Shown here piece by piece: positions 1 to 9,909 of a DNA stretch of 64,000 nucleotides. This DNA is from Clitoria ternatea (taxonomy: Eukaryota; Streptophyta; Magnoliopsida; Fabales; Fabaceae), in contig CM075676.1 of NCBI GenBank assembly GCA_037962975.1, positions 97,782,001 through 97,846,000 of the forward strand, read 5' to 3'. How positions within the stretch are numbered: the stretch's first letter is position 1; each line of letters starts with the position of its first letter. Made by a program: the position numbers and the translations under genes. The notes under the pieces are model-generated. The model was not told where the DNA came from and did no database searches. It saw only the letters and a program-made list of their open reading frames with translations.

Positions 1-318
1 GAAGCTACAGTAAGAGATGGCCCGATTCAAGGAGGAGATGAAGGCCTCACTCAGTCATCACCAGGAGCCTATTACACTAGCTGTCGACCCACAGGTTGGA
101 TTCCTTATAGTATTTAACTTGAAGTTGTTTGTAACTTGTTTCTTTCATTGTTGGATAACTTCTGCTTGATGTGTAAATATGTAGGTATAGAGGGTTAGCA
201 CTAAGGGGTCATGCGCTGCACCTGACCCTGACGATGATGGGGTCAAGGCTGCAGATACCCATCAATGTGACCTGTACATTGATGGGTCAGAGGAGCCAGT
301 TGCCACTGGCATGGTCTA
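1..318 (+). pseudogene. CACTA-borne Ulp1-type protease gene, upstream exons
   Basis: Two exon-like stretches can be read. One ends near 94 at CAG/GTTGG and contains RFKEEMKASLSHHQEP. The other runs from about 185, after a TAG acceptor, to the retrotransposon junction at 318. It reads open through CDLYIDGSEEPVATGMV. The same frame resumes at 23684 with YNLGPVVHHQSFPDGMSRVS, so both halves were one exon before the insertion. The C-x-LY-x-DG...A-G-VY pattern resembles the DUF8039-type domain found beside Ulp1 domains in plant transposon proteins. That family call is from memory and not verified. The gene start lies outside the window. Confidence 0.6.
314..318. repeat. Target-site duplication, left copy (GTCTA)
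   Basis: GTCTA directly precedes the TGATAGG start of the first LTR and is repeated at 23679-23683 directly after the CCTATCA end of the third LTR. No such repeat flanks the middle LTR. Confidence 0.9.
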
Positions 319-1835
319 TGATAGGTGTTTTGTTTGCATGATTTTAGTGGCTTTTTATTTAGTTTTTCTAGGTCATTTGTGTTATCTTGTCCCTAATTCC
401 AAGTATTTTTCATTCCTTCCGCATTTGTTACTCGGGTGTTTCAAGTTTTTGTAGGAATAGCTTGTTTACAGGTACATACATTCCAAACGCGAAGCATTCG
501 AGGAAGCATTGGATTAATGGAAGGGTTTCAAGCTATGAAAAAGCAGCAAAGTGGGGTCCAGAGAAACCCACTGGCCGTGGGTTTTTCCCACTGCCAGTGG
601 ATCCTGCTGCCCTATGACAAAAACTTGCATAAATTGGGGTCCAGAGAAACCCACTGGGTTTTTCCCACTGCCAGTGGATCTTGCTGCCATGTAGAGAAAA
701 TGCATATCTTGGGGTCCAGAAAAACCCACTGGCCGTGGGTTTTTCCCACTGGCCGTGGGTTTTTCCCACTGGCCGTGGGTTCCTCTGTTTGAATGATTAA
801 AAATGTAAAAATTGGACCTCCAGTACGATCCACTGGCCGTGGGTTTTTCCCACTGCCAGTGGGTTTTTGCACGCACAGCAGTTTCCTTATTTTAGGGAGC
901 AGTTTCTGAGGTTTAAGGGGGCGAGTTTTTGAAAAGAACAAAAGGCAGACATATTTGGGACGTTTTTGGAGAGAAAAAGAGAGATTTTTCACTGGGGATT
1001 ATTGAAGAAATCAAGACCATAGGCGTTGAAGAACTTCCTTGGGCAGATTTTAGAAAGATTCATAAGCACAAGTGAGAGCTTTTGCTTTGTGTTCTTTGCT
1101 TTCTTCTTAGGTTTTTTCTTTCTCTGTAATTTCTGAATTTGATTCCATCAATGGGCTGTAGTGAATTGAGCATGTGTAGCTAAACGTTATCTTGGGATTA
1201 GGGTGTGACAATGCTTATGTATTGAACCTCTTTTGGATTTTTTTGTTTGTTAATTCATTGCTTCTATTCAATTTCCATGAACGCGTAATGCTTTTGAATA
1301 CCTAGAGATAGGATCAATTGAAATTAAACTCTAAGAGAATCGAAAGGTTAATTAGTTGTTTGAATGCATGAAATTGAACTTAGAATCATAGGTCACGAAA
1401 GTGGGTATGACAATTCGAGGTTTAATAGGATTTCACCGTTCTTAACAAGTTCACATAATAAATCGAACGCGGTTCTTTATTATTTGGGCATATTAATGTT
1501 ACTCTGAGAAGAGGGCTTAATTAAATTCGGAAATCCAACCTTAGAGCGTGAATTAATAAATAGGAAGGTTTTAGGAAAATTAAATACATAGCATAATCAT
1601 ATACCAAATCCCAAGAGCTTCACCATCATTTGTTCTATTTCAATTTCAGAATTCATTTAGTTCTTTCAGATAGCATTTCTTCTTAACTTTTTCTTTTCTT
1701 AATCTTCTACATTACAATCCTAATTTCACAATTTTCTAGATAATTGAACCACTGTGAAAACTTGTACTTGGGCACAATCTCTGTGGGACGATAACTTTTT
1801 ATTACGCGATACCTCGTGCACTTGCGGGCCTATCA
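319..1835 (+). repeat. Athila LTR 1 (1,517 bp)
   Basis: Starts TGATAGGTGTTTTG and ends GCGGGCCTATCA, so the ends form the inverted repeat TGATAGG/CCTATCA. It contains the hairpin minisatellite at about 565-862. Compared with LTR 2 it lacks 6 bp in one hairpin (near 653) and has private bases such as GTAGG instead of ACAGA near 452 and T instead of C near 1238. No convincing TATA box was identified in it. Confidence 0.92.
565..862. repeat. Hairpin-doublet minisatellite in LTR 1
   Basis: CCCACTGGCCGTGGG-type palindromic 13-15-mers occur mostly as pairs separated by TTTTT, at about 569-602, 649-680, 726-782 (three units) and 829-862. Each group is separated by less repetitive phrases such as TGGGGTCCAGA and TGCTGCC. 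CCCAC can pair with GTGGG within each unit. The same module recurs in LTRs 2 and 3 and in both internal regions. Long open frames across it on both strands reflect composition and are not genes. Confidence 0.85.
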
Positions 1836-1841
1836 AGTTTT

Positions 1842-1859
1842 TGGCGCCGTTGCCGGGGA
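1842..1859 (+). other. Primer-binding site, tRNA-Asp type (copy 1)
   Basis: TGGCGCCGTTGCCGGGGA begins six bases after the LTR end. It matches the complement of the 3' end of plant tRNA-Asp including the CCA end, the primer usually assigned to Athila and related Tat/Ogre elements. Confidence 0.85.
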
Positions 1860-2004
1860 TTGTCCCCCAATATTGGTTAAACGGTGTTTTGATTAGACTA
1901 GATTTTTATTTTTCTGCATAATTTTTCTGTTTTTCTTTAGTTCTTATTTTTTCTACAGAATTACGTTTTGGTATTTGTTGTTAGAGGGTTTTGCAGGATT
2001 ATAT

Positions 2005-2964
2005 ATGCGAAGGAGTCATAGCCTTGAGCACATTTTTGATCCAGAGATTGAAAGGACCCTCCGTAAGATCAGAGCACTTCGGAAGCATCTTGAACAGGAA
2101 AAGCACCAAGCTTCAAGTTCAGCTACCGACACACACATGGCAAACCAGGACAACAGAGCGCTTTGTGATTTTGCAGCGCCCAATGCAATGGGTAGGAGGT
2201 CTAGCATCACAAGACCCAGCATTGAGGCGAATAATTTTGAGTTGAAGCCATCCTTGCTCTCGATGGTTCAACAGAATCAATTTGGTGGATTACCATCTGA
2301 GGATCCCAACTTACACTTGCAGATATTCCTTGAGTATTGTGACACGCTCAAGGTGAATGGGGTCTCAAGCGACGCAATCAGGCTTAGGCTTTTCCCATTC
2401 TCATTAAGGGATAAGGCTAGAGCTTGGTTGTACGCTCTTCCAGAAGCGTCAATCACCACTTGGGAGGAGCTGTCCCTCGCCTTCCTCAACAAATATTACC
2501 CCAGGAGCAAAACTGACCAGTTGAGGAAGCTGATTATCACCTTCAACCAGAAGGAAGATGAGACCTTGTACGAAGCCTGGGAAAGGTACAAGGAAATGCT
2601 CCGGGATTGCCCACATCATGGCATTGAACGTTGGTTGACCGTTCACATTTTTTATAATGGGTTGTCTCCGAACCAGAAAGTGACCTTGGACGCCGCAGCT
2701 GGCGGTGCCTTTATGGGTAAAAACATGGAGGAAGGTTATAACCTCATTGAGGAGGTTGCCCAAAATACCTATCAGTGGTCATCAGAACGGAATATGCCAA
2801 CGAAAACTCCAGGTAAGTACACTGTTGATGCTCTTTCTTTATTAACTGCTAAGGTAGAAGCTTTATCCGTTAAGATTGATAAGTTTGATAAAGTAGGAGC
2901 AGGTGCTACTAAAGCTGTTTATGAGTTATGTGGTGTTTCAGGGCATAATATTTCAGGATGCTAG
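2005..2964 (+). pseudogene. gag: Athila gag, copy 1 (ends at a premature TAG)
   Basis: The first ATG of the frame is at 2005 (MRRSHSLEHIFDPEIERTLR). The middle carries the retrotransposon gag core with FPFSLRDKARAWLYALP and YEAWERYKEMLRDCPHHG. The C-terminal zinc knuckle is damaged: copy 2 reads CELCGVSGHNISGC (C-x2-C-x4-H-x4-C), but here the first Cys is Tyr (TAT at 2920-2922). The frame stops at TAG 2962-2964, where copy 2 has CAG. The same frame continues beyond it and meets a second TAG at 3139-3141 (CAG in copy 2) before pol. Both stops are C-to-T changes in a CHG context. Gag would form the virus-like particle. Confidence 0.85.
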
Positions 2965-3141
2965 CTTGGAGTGAATCAGCATGCCGAGCCAGAAATGCAT
3001 CAGGTGGATGCAGTTGGAAACTATGGTGGGAACTATGGAAACAACTTCAGACCACTTGGACCACCGGGTTTCCAAAGCAGGCCACCTCAGTTTCAAAATC
3101 AGCAAGGTAGCTATAGACCACAAGGACCTTACACTCCATAG

Positions 3142-6100
3142 AAATCCAAATTGGAATCCTTGATGGAAACATTTGTAGCTACCCAATTAAAGCAGAATGA
3201 TGACTTCTCGGATGCCATCAAAAACTTAGCCTCGAAGGTGGACAACTTGGCCACCCACAACAAGATGCTGGAGACCCAGATAGCTCAACAGGCATCATCC
3301 TCTCAAAGAGCACCAGGAACATTCCCTGGAAAGCCCGAAACAGGACCATCGAACCACACAATGGCTATCACTCTTAGGAGTTGCACAAAATATGAAGGTC
3401 CGGTAAACAAGGAAGAGGAGGAGGCCAACCAAGAAAAGAAAGCGGATGAACCTCACTCTCATCCTATGGTGGAGGAAGAGAAACAAACTGAAAAGAAGGA
3501 GGAGGTGAAGCCTTACCAACCTCCAGTGCCGTTTCCTCAACGCTTGGCCAAGGCCAAGTTAGATAGACAATTTGGTAAGTTCCTTGAGGTCCTTAAAAAA
3601 TTGTATATAAATGTCCCCTTCACAGATGCTCTGCAGCAAATGCCAACCTATGCGAAGTTCTTGAAGGACATCTTGTCAAATAAGCGGAAACTGGAGGACG
3701 ATGGCACCATTGCACTAACTGAAGAGTGCAGTGCACTGATCCAGAAGAAGCTACCACCCAAGCTTCAGGATCCAGGTAGTTTTTCTATTCCTTGTGTGAT
3801 TGGTAATGTGGCTATTGATAGAGCACTATGTGACCTAGGGGCTAGTGTTAGTCTTATGCCATTATCTATTTCTGAGAAATTGGGACTAGGAGAGCTAAAA
3901 CCTACTAGGATGTCTTTGCAACTTGCTGATAGGTCTGTTAAGTACCCTGTTGGCATTTTAGAAGATGTTCCAATCAAAGTAGGAAAATTTTTTATACCTG
4001 CCGATTTTGTGGTTCTTGAAATGGATGAGGATTCGATGATCCCCATTATCTTAGGCAGGCCATTTTTGGCAACCGCGGGCGCGGTTATAGATGTCAAGAA
4101 TGGGAGGTTGTCTCTGACTGTGGGAGACCAAAAGGTTGATTTTAACTTGCAGAATGTTTTAAAAAAACCTTTTAATGATGATGTATGTTGTGTTATGGAT
4201 TGTATTGACCAAGTGGTGAAGGAAGAAACCCTTCCTGATGAACCACTTGAATCTGTATTTTTGATTGAGCCTGCAGGTACATCAAGTAGCTCCGAAGGAG
4301 AAGCCCAACCAAAGCATGATACTGAGGTCATGCAAGATGAAGTGGTGGGTAACAAATTAGAATTGAAGCCTTTACCGGCTTCATTGAGGTATGAATTCCT
4401 TGGCCCAAACTCTACCTATCCTGTGATTGTGAATGCTGAACTGACTGCTGTGGTAACCGAAAAACTCCTGAAACATCTTAGGTTGTATAGGAAAGTTATT
4501 GGTTATACCATGGATGACATTAAGGGGATTAGCCCATCATTTTGCATGCATAGGATTACTGTAGAGGATGAGAGTAGGCCAACTGTAGAACCACTTAGGA
4601 GACTAAATCCTAAAATGCAAGAAGTGGTTAAAAAAGAGATTTTGAAGTTGTTGGATGCGGGCGTCATTTATCCCATTGCTAGTAGCAAGTGGGTTAGCCC
4701 AGTTCATGTGGTTCCAAAAAAGGGAGGGATGACTGTGGTGCAAAATGATAAACAGGAATTGATTTCTACTAGGGTAGTTTCTGGGTGGCACATGTGTATA
4801 GATTACAGAAAACTAAATAGCGCTACTAAGAAAGACCATTTCCCTCTCCCTTTCATTGATCAGATGCTTGAGAGGCTTGCTAAGCACTCCTATTTTTGCT
4901 ATCTGGATGGGTATTCTGGTTTTAATCAAATCCCCATCCATCCATCTGATCAAGAGAAAACAACCTTCACTTGCCCATATGGGACTTATGCTTATAGGCG
5001 TATGCCATTTGGCCTGTGTAATGCACCCGCGACTTTTCAAAGGTGTATGCAGGCCATATTCTCTGATTTAATTGAAAATGTGATGGAAGTTTTCATGGAT
5101 GACTTTTCTGTGCATGGCTTGAATTTTGATAATTGTTTGACCAATTTGTGCCAAGTTTTGCAGCGCTGTGAAGAGACCAACTTGGTCTTAAATTGGGAAA
5201 AATGCCACTTCATGGTAAGGGAGGGCATAGTCCTTGGGCACCTGGTGTCTGAAAGAGGAATTGAAGTCGATAAAGCCAAGGTGGAGGTGATTGAGAAATT
5301 GCCCCCACCAACTAATGTGAAAGGTATTCGGAGCTTTCTTGGACATACCGGGTTTTACCGGAGGTTCATTAAAGACTTCAGCAAGATCACAAAGCCTCTG
5401 ACTAATCTTTTGGGTAAGGATGTACCATTTGTTTTTGATTCTCCATATCTTGAGGCTTTTTGCAGGATAAAGCAGGAGTTAATTTCCGCACCTATAGTGC
5501 AACCCCCCGATTGGAAACTCCCATTCGAACTCATGTGTGATGCTAGTGATCATGCAGTGGGGGCTGTACTTGGGCAGCAACAGGATAAGAAGCTGCATAT
5601 GATCCACTATGCCAGCCGTACACTTGATGACGCGCAGGTAAACTATGCTACCACCGAAAAGGAATTGTTAGCTATAGTTTTTGCTTTTGACAAATTTAGA
5701 TCGTACTTGGTAGGCTCACATGTTACTGTATATACCGACCATTCTGCCATCAAGTACCTTTTAAATAAGAAAGAAGCAAAACCTAGGCTCATTAGGTGGA
5801 TTTTGATTTTACAAGAATTTGACTTAGAAATCAAAGATAAAAAAGGTACTGAGAACCTTGTTGCAGACCACTTATCTAGGTTGTCATCTGAAAAAGATGA
5901 GATGGGTGATGTTGTTCCCATCAATGAGTCTTTTCCGGATGAACAATTACTTAGCTTAAGTGTCCAACAAGTGCCTTGGTACGCTGATTTTGTCAATTTT
6001 CTTGCATGTGGCATAGTACCCCCTGACCTTGGTTTTCAGCAGAAAAAGAAGTTTTTTGCAGATGTAAGGCACTATTATTGGGATGAACCCCTTTTATTCA

Positions 6101-7266
6101 AGCAGTGTGCAGATGGTCTGATTAGGAGATGTGTTCCTGAGCCTGAAGTTCGAGCCATCCTGGATCACTGCCATTCCCTTTCCTGTGGAGGCCATATGAG
6201 CACTTCTAAAACAGCCTCAAAGGTGTTGCAAGCGGGCTTCTATTGGCCACATATTTTCAAGGACGTGCGTAAGTATGTCCTCACTTGTGATGCATGCCAA
6301 AGGGCCGGTAATATTGGTAAGAGGCATGAAATGCCACTTAATAGTATTCTTGAGGTTGAATTATTTGATGTATGGGGTGTTGATTTCATGGGACCCTTTC
6401 CCCCGTCGTTTGGAAATCAATTTATTCTGGTTGCAGTTGACTATGTATCCAAATGGGTAGAAGCCATTGCTTCGCCTCATTCGGATGCTAAGACTGTCAT
6501 TAAACTTTTTAGAAAGATAATTTTTCCAAGGTTTGGGGTCCCTAAATGCATAATTAGTGATGGAGGGTCTCACTTTATTGAAAAAACTTTTCAGACCCTC
6601 TTGAAAAAATATGGAGTGAGGCATAAGGTTGCTACACCTTATCACCCTCAAACTAGTGGCCAAGTTGAGGTTTCTAATAGGGAGATTAAAAACATTCTTC
6701 AGAAGGTGGTTAATACTTCCCGTAAGGATTGGTCTATTAAATTAGACGATTCCTTATGGGCGTATCGAACCGCTTACAAAACTCCTATTGGAACTACACC
6801 TTTTAAACTGGTTTATGGGAAACCGTGTCATTTACCTGTTGAATTGGAATATAAGTCTTTTTGGGCTATAAAAATGCTTAACTATGATATTAAGCTTGTA
6901 GGTGAACACAGGTTGCTGGAGTTGAACGAGCTTGAGGAGCTCCGGTTGGATGCTTATGAAAATGCCAAGATTTACAAGGAAAAAACTAAAAAATGGCATG
7001 ATCGTCACATCCTCAGGAGATCCTTTAACCCTGGTGATATGGTGTTACTTTTCAACTCCCGATTGAAGCTATTCCCTGGCAAATTGAGGTCCCGGTGGTC
7101 GGGACCATTTCAGGTAACTAAGGTATATCCTTTTGGAGCTGTTGAGTTATGGAGCGATAAGTCTGGTTCATTTAAAGTGAATGGACAAAGGCTTAAGCAC
7201 TACTTGACAGGAGAACCAATCCAACAAGCAAGTGCTTTGGACTTGCTTGATGGATTAGATTCTTAA
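3142..7266 (+). CDS. pol: Athila pol polyprotein, copy 1 (PR-RT-RNase H-INT)
   Basis: Open from the codon after the TAG at 3139-3141 to the stop at 7264-7266, about 1,374 residues in the gag frame. There is no natural start, so it is the downstream part of a gag-pol frame. Domains in order are an E/K-rich linker, aspartic protease (CDLGASVSLMP), reverse transcriptase (CIDYRKLNSATKKDHFPLPF, catalytic FMDDFSVHG), RNase H (CDASDHAVGAVLG, YTDHSAIKYLL), integrase zinc finger (HCHSL...GGHMS...CDACQRAG) and integrase core (WGVDFMGPFPP, SDGGSHF, HPQTSGQVEVSNREIK). No chromodomain is evident, as expected for Athila. All catalytic motifs look intact, but expression would need passage through two upstream stops. 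It differs from copy 2 at about 18 residues, for example FNQIP here and FHQIP there. Confidence 0.9.
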   Translation, partial: KSKLESLMETFVATQLKQNDDFSDAIKNLASKVDNLATHNKMLETQIAQQASSSQRAPGTFPGKPETGPSNHTMAITLRSCTKYEGPVNKEEEEANQEKKADEPHSHPMVEEEKQTEKKEEVKPYQPPVPFPQRLAKAKLDRQFGKFLEVLKKLYINVPFTDALQQMPTYAKFLKDILSNKRKLEDDGTIALTEECSALIQKKLPPKLQDPGSFSIPCVIGNVAIDRALCDLGASVSLMPLSISEKLGLGELKPTRMSLQLADRSVKYPVGILEDVPIKVGKFFIPADFVVLEMDEDSMIPIILGRPFLATAGAVIDVKNGRLSLTVGDQKVDFNLQNVLKKPFNDDVCCVMDCIDQVVKEETLPDEPLESVFLIEPAGTSSSSEGEAQPKHDTEVMQDEVVGNKLELKPLPASLRYEFLGPNSTYPVIVNAELTAVVTEKLLKHLRLYRKVIGYTMDDIKGISPSFCMHRITVEDESRPTVEPLRRLNPKMQEVVKKEILKLLDAGVIYPIASSKWVSPVHVVPKKGGMTVVQNDKQELISTRVVSGWHMCIDYRKLNSATKKDHFPLPFIDQMLERLAKHSYFCYLDGYSGFNQIPIHPSDQEKTTFTCPYGTYAYRRMPFGLCNAPATFQRCMQAIFSDLIENVMEVFMDDFSVHGLNFDNCLTNLCQVLQRCEETNLVLNWEKCHFMVREGIVLGHLVSERGIEVDKAKVEVIEKLPPPTNVKGIRSFLGHTGFYRRFIKDFSKITKPLTNLLGKDVPFVFDSPYLEAFCRIKQELISAPIVQPPDWKLPFELMCDASDHAVGAVLGQQQDKKLHMIHYASRTLDDAQVNYATTEKELLAIVFAFDKFRSYLVGSHVTVYTDHSAIKYLLNKKEAKPRLIRWILILQEFDLEIKDKKGTENLVADHLSRLSSEKDEMGDVVPINESFPDEQLLSLSVQQVPWYADFVNFLACGIVPPDLGFQQKKKFFADVRHYYWDEPLLFKQCADGLIRRCVPEPEVRAILDHCHSLSCGGHMSTSKTASKVLQAGFYWPHIFKDVRKYVLTCDACQRAGNIGKRHEMPLNSILEVELFDVWGVDFMGPFPPSFGNQFILVAVDYVSKWVEAIASPHSDAKTVIKLFRKIIFPRFGVPKCIISDGGSHFIEKTFQTLLKKYGVRHKVATPYHPQTSGQVEVSNREIKNILQKVVNTSRKDWSIKLDDSLWAYRTAYKTPIGTTPFKLVYGKPCHLPVELEYKSFWAIKMLNYDIKLVGEHRLLELNELEELRLDAYENAKIYKEKTKKWHDRHILRRSFNPGDMVLLFNSRLKLFPGKLRSRWSGPFQVTKVYPFGAVELWSDKSGSFKVNGQRLKHYLTGEPIQQASALDLLDGLDS

Positions 7267-7596
7267 TTCCAAAGAATGCCAAGTGTCCGGCTGAAGACGT
7301 TAAACTTAGCACTTGTGGGGAGGTAACCCCATTTCTCATTCTTTAAGTACTTTTCTTGTCATATATATACATATATATATAAAAAAAATAAAAAAAATCA
7401 AAGGGAGTCCGATGTAAATAGTTGCATGTTTATTTTCTAGTTTGTAAATTTTGCATTGCATGATTGTTTTGTTTTGTTTTGTACATATTTATTATGATTG
7501 AATGCATACATGTGTTTCCATGAGTAAGAGGAATCAAATAAAGGAGAATCATTGTACATATTCAAGGTGGTTGTATTTCAAAAAAAAATAGGGAAA
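7267..7596. other. Athila spacer after pol, copy 1
   Basis: About 330 bp of AT-rich sequence without an ORF, including a TATATA run and A-rich stretch near 7360-7400. No function can be assigned. Confidence 0.5.
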
Positions 7597-7911
7597 TCCA
7601 CTGGCAGTGGATTTTTCCCACAGCCAGTGGACTATTCTGACATTAAAAATGAGAGCAATTAATTTTTTCTGACGTGCCAATGCAGAGAACTCCACTGGCC
7701 GTGGGTTTTTCCCACTGGCCGTGGGTTCTTCTGCTTGTATCCATGAGCTTTGCGTGAAATTTTTGGGGGGGGCCTGGCAAAAAACTCCACGGGCCGTGGG
7801 TTTTTCCCACTGGCCGTGGGTTTTCCCAGGCCCAAAAGTGTGAATTTAAATCCCCTGGGCAGCAACAACCACGGGCCGTGGATATTTCCCACTGGCCGTG
7901 GATTTGCCCCC
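7597..7911. repeat. Hairpin-doublet minisatellite, internal region copy 1
   Basis: Four doublets of the module seen in the LTR, for example CCACTGGCCGTGG-GTTTTTC-CCACTGGCCGTGG. They lie at about 7598-7631, 7692-7728, 7787-7829 and 7870-7903. Some units begin CCACGGGCCGTGG, which lengthens the stem. The block sits directly upstream of the TATA-like site for the third ORF, so the element carries this array in both LTR and internal sequence. Confidence 0.85.
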
Positions 7912-7924
7912 ACTTCCTTGCTCC

Positions 7925-7930
7925 TATATA
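7925..7930 (+). promoter_or_regulatory. TATA-like box of a candidate internal promoter, copy 1
   Basis: CTCCTATATATTG lies about 135 bp before a good 5' splice site (AAC/GTAAGT at 8061) and upstream of the Athila ORF-1-type ORF. A transcript starting ~30 bp downstream would have a short leader, the inferred intron, then the ATG. Copy 2 keeps an equivalent CATATATATTG. The promoter role is inferred from position. Confidence 0.4.
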
Positions 7931-8060
7931 TTGTTTCACGCACAAACATAGGCATTACATCCCTCGTATTGTTTTGCATTTTCTTCACACCTCACACTCA
8001 AATTCTTCAAGAAGGTACTTGTTTTCTACTTCAGCCCTTGTTCACCCACTCTTCATCAAC

Positions 8061-8676
8061 GTAAGTTCCTCCTCCATTCATCATTTTGGGGTTCCTTCTT
8101 GCTAGTTTGGGGTTTCTTTTTCCTTTGCTTTCTTGGTTGGTTTTTGGTGTACTTGTTTAAGAAAGAGTGTTATATATGTTCTATGTTATTATTTGATAGC
8201 AATTCTCATGTGGTTGTCTATTAAACTTTTGATTGGGTTTCTTGTGTTCATCATGATTCATCTTTATTTATAGAAACCCAACTTGTGAATTTGCCTCTTG
8301 TTTGAGAATCCATGATGCATATTGAACATTTATGGCATTACAATTCATGAGAAAGGTGTGAAAGATGAAATTGGGAGACTTGTGATACATAGTTCTTGGA
8401 TTACTTAGTTCATGTTTTATGCCCACCAAGTGTTTGCATAAATGTCTAAACCAGAATTTTTGCTACTTGGTTGCATATTAATGTGTTTGTGGTGACTTTC
8501 TTGGTGTCAAGCTTTTTGCCCACCAAGTGTTTGACAAATTGCCTAAACCAATCTTTTGTTCTTCCTTATATACATTTTGATCCTTTTGGGTTTTCCCTAT
8601 GCTTACCCATCCTGCCAATATCATGTTGTTGATTATATTGATATCCATTGTGCTGACATTTGATTTGGAATTTTAG
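8061..8676 (+). other. Candidate leader intron before the third Athila ORF, copy 1
   Basis: GTAAGT at 8061 matches a strong plant donor. GGAATTTTAG ends at 8676, with GTGCCCAAAACC and then the ATG at 8689 following. The interval is U-rich, lacks an ORF and is 616 bp in both copies. It would let a spliced RNA express the third ORF. Inference from motifs only. Confidence 0.45.
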
Positions 8677-8688
8677 GTGCCCAAAACC

Positions 8689-9909
8689 ATGTCTTCGGGA
8701 CGAACCAAGAATGTCTCCAAAAAGAGGAAAAACAAAGGTACGTCATCTAACTATTCTAGTATAGATGGTATTGAATGTACCTCTGATGAACAAAAGATGC
8801 GCTTATCTTCTTTGACCTCTAGGGAAATTATCCCCTCTAGGTTCTTTTGTAAGGAATCTTTATTGAAGCTTGGGTTATATGATGACACCTTTAAATTGTG
8901 CAAGAGTATGGGGTGGGAAGATTTTATTGAATTATATGAGCCCTGTTATGAACGCACCACATTAGAGTTTCTAAGTTCCATTGATATTAAGCCTTGCGAT
9001 AATGAGTCGACCTGGGAAATCACTTTTAGGCTAAATAACACTGATTATAGGATGGACTTAGCTGATGTGGATGCCATCTATGGTTTTCCATCTGTCCCAG
9101 GAGATGCCTCTGCTAAATTAAATGCCGCCCGCATCCCTAGGGATTTTAGGGCCAAGTATTTTTGGTCTACGCTCTCTAAATCTAGGGAGACTTATGACCC
9201 ATCTTCTACCAAAGCTTCACTCATGCATCACCCTGTCTTTAGATACCTTCAGAGGTTTATGGCCCGATCCATTTTTGGTCGATATGATAGTCCTGGTACT
9301 ATTAGGGCTGCTGAGCTTTATTTTCTGCATGCCATGATTAATAACATCCCGGTCCACTCTACGAAATGGCTTTTTAGCCAATTCGCTAGGGTAGGAAGGG
9401 CTACTACTGGAAGGATTGTCATTGCAGGTTATATAAATCCTATTGCAAGGTATGTGGGGATAGATCTGCAAGAGGATACCTTACTTTGCCAACCCAAGCG
9501 GGTTGATATTGAGGAGATGGTTCACATGGGTATGCTTGTATTGGAACGTGGAATTTACTGTTTGGTTATTCCCAGATTTTCTGTGCCTCACCCCTTGCCT
9601 GACCCTAGCTTCACTAGCCTGGAGGGCAAAACTTCTTTTTTGTTTTCAGGTACAGAAGAAGATACCCCCTTGGACACAGAGATGCCTCTTCCTCATGACC
9701 ACTCAGCTGGCCCGTCTAGATCCTCTCCCGATTCCGGATTTTCTATGGAACGGATGTATTCCTTGATGCAAGGAATGAACACCCGTTTAGAGTCTTTATC
9801 TATTGAGCAACTCCGACAAGGAAGCAGGATCGATAACATAGCCCAGCGCGTGGATGCCATGTACTCTTGGCACCTCCAGGAAGGCCATTTTCCTCCTCCC
9901 TCCCCATGA
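8689..9909 (+). CDS. Athila ORF-1-type third ORF, copy 1 (intact)
   Basis: 406 residues from the ATG at 8689; the frame is open upstream only to the presumed splice acceptor. The protein starts basic (MSSGRTKNVSKKRKNKG), as a nuclear or nucleic-acid-binding tail might. A conserved-looking core follows (RFFCKESLLKLGLYDD, DIKPCDNESTWEITFRLN, VDAIYGFPSVPGD, GTIRAAELYFLHAMINNIPV). The end is polar and heptad-like (MNTRLESLSIEQLRQGSRID). It resembles the ATHILA ORF-1 family (Pfam PF03078), found in the position where some Athila/Calypso elements have an env-like gene. I see no signal peptide or clear transmembrane helix, so an envelope role is not supported by this sequence. The function is unknown. 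Confidence 0.8.
   Translation: MSSGRTKNVSKKRKNKGTSSNYSSIDGIECTSDEQKMRLSSLTSREIIPSRFFCKESLLKLGLYDDTFKLCKSMGWEDFIELYEPCYERTTLEFLSSIDIKPCDNESTWEITFRLNNTDYRMDLADVDAIYGFPSVPGDASAKLNAARIPRDFRAKYFWSTLSKSRETYDPSSTKASLMHHPVFRYLQRFMARSIFGRYDSPGTIRAAELYFLHAMINNIPVHSTKWLFSQFARVGRATTGRIVIAGYINPIARYVGIDLQEDTLLCQPKRVDIEEMVHMGMLVLERGIYCLVIPRFSVPHPLPDPSFTSLEGKTSFLFSGTEEDTPLDTEMPLPHDHSAGPSRSSPDSGFSMERMYSLMQGMNTRLESLSIEQLRQGSRIDNIAQRVDAMYSWHLQEGHFPPPSP

Noticed and set aside
436..992. Overlapping ORFs on both strands through the LTR array (also 7643-8105, 11402-11913, 18522-19077, 22374-22784)
   Set aside because: They translate the hairpin minisatellite (PRPVGKTHGQW-type repeats) and are open only because of its composition; they recur wherever the repeat does.
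1975..2004. Gag start at a TTG codon
   Set aside because: Plant genes start at ATG; the first ATG in frame is 2005. Likewise GTG at 8677 was replaced by ATG 8689.
2962..3141. Programmed stop-codon readthrough between gag and pol
   Set aside because: The stops are at different places in the two copies, and each has CAG where the other has TAG, so independent mutation is simpler.
8689..9909. Calling the third Athila ORF an envelope protein
   Set aside because: No signal peptide, transmembrane helix or cleavage-like site is visible; only its position is env-like.
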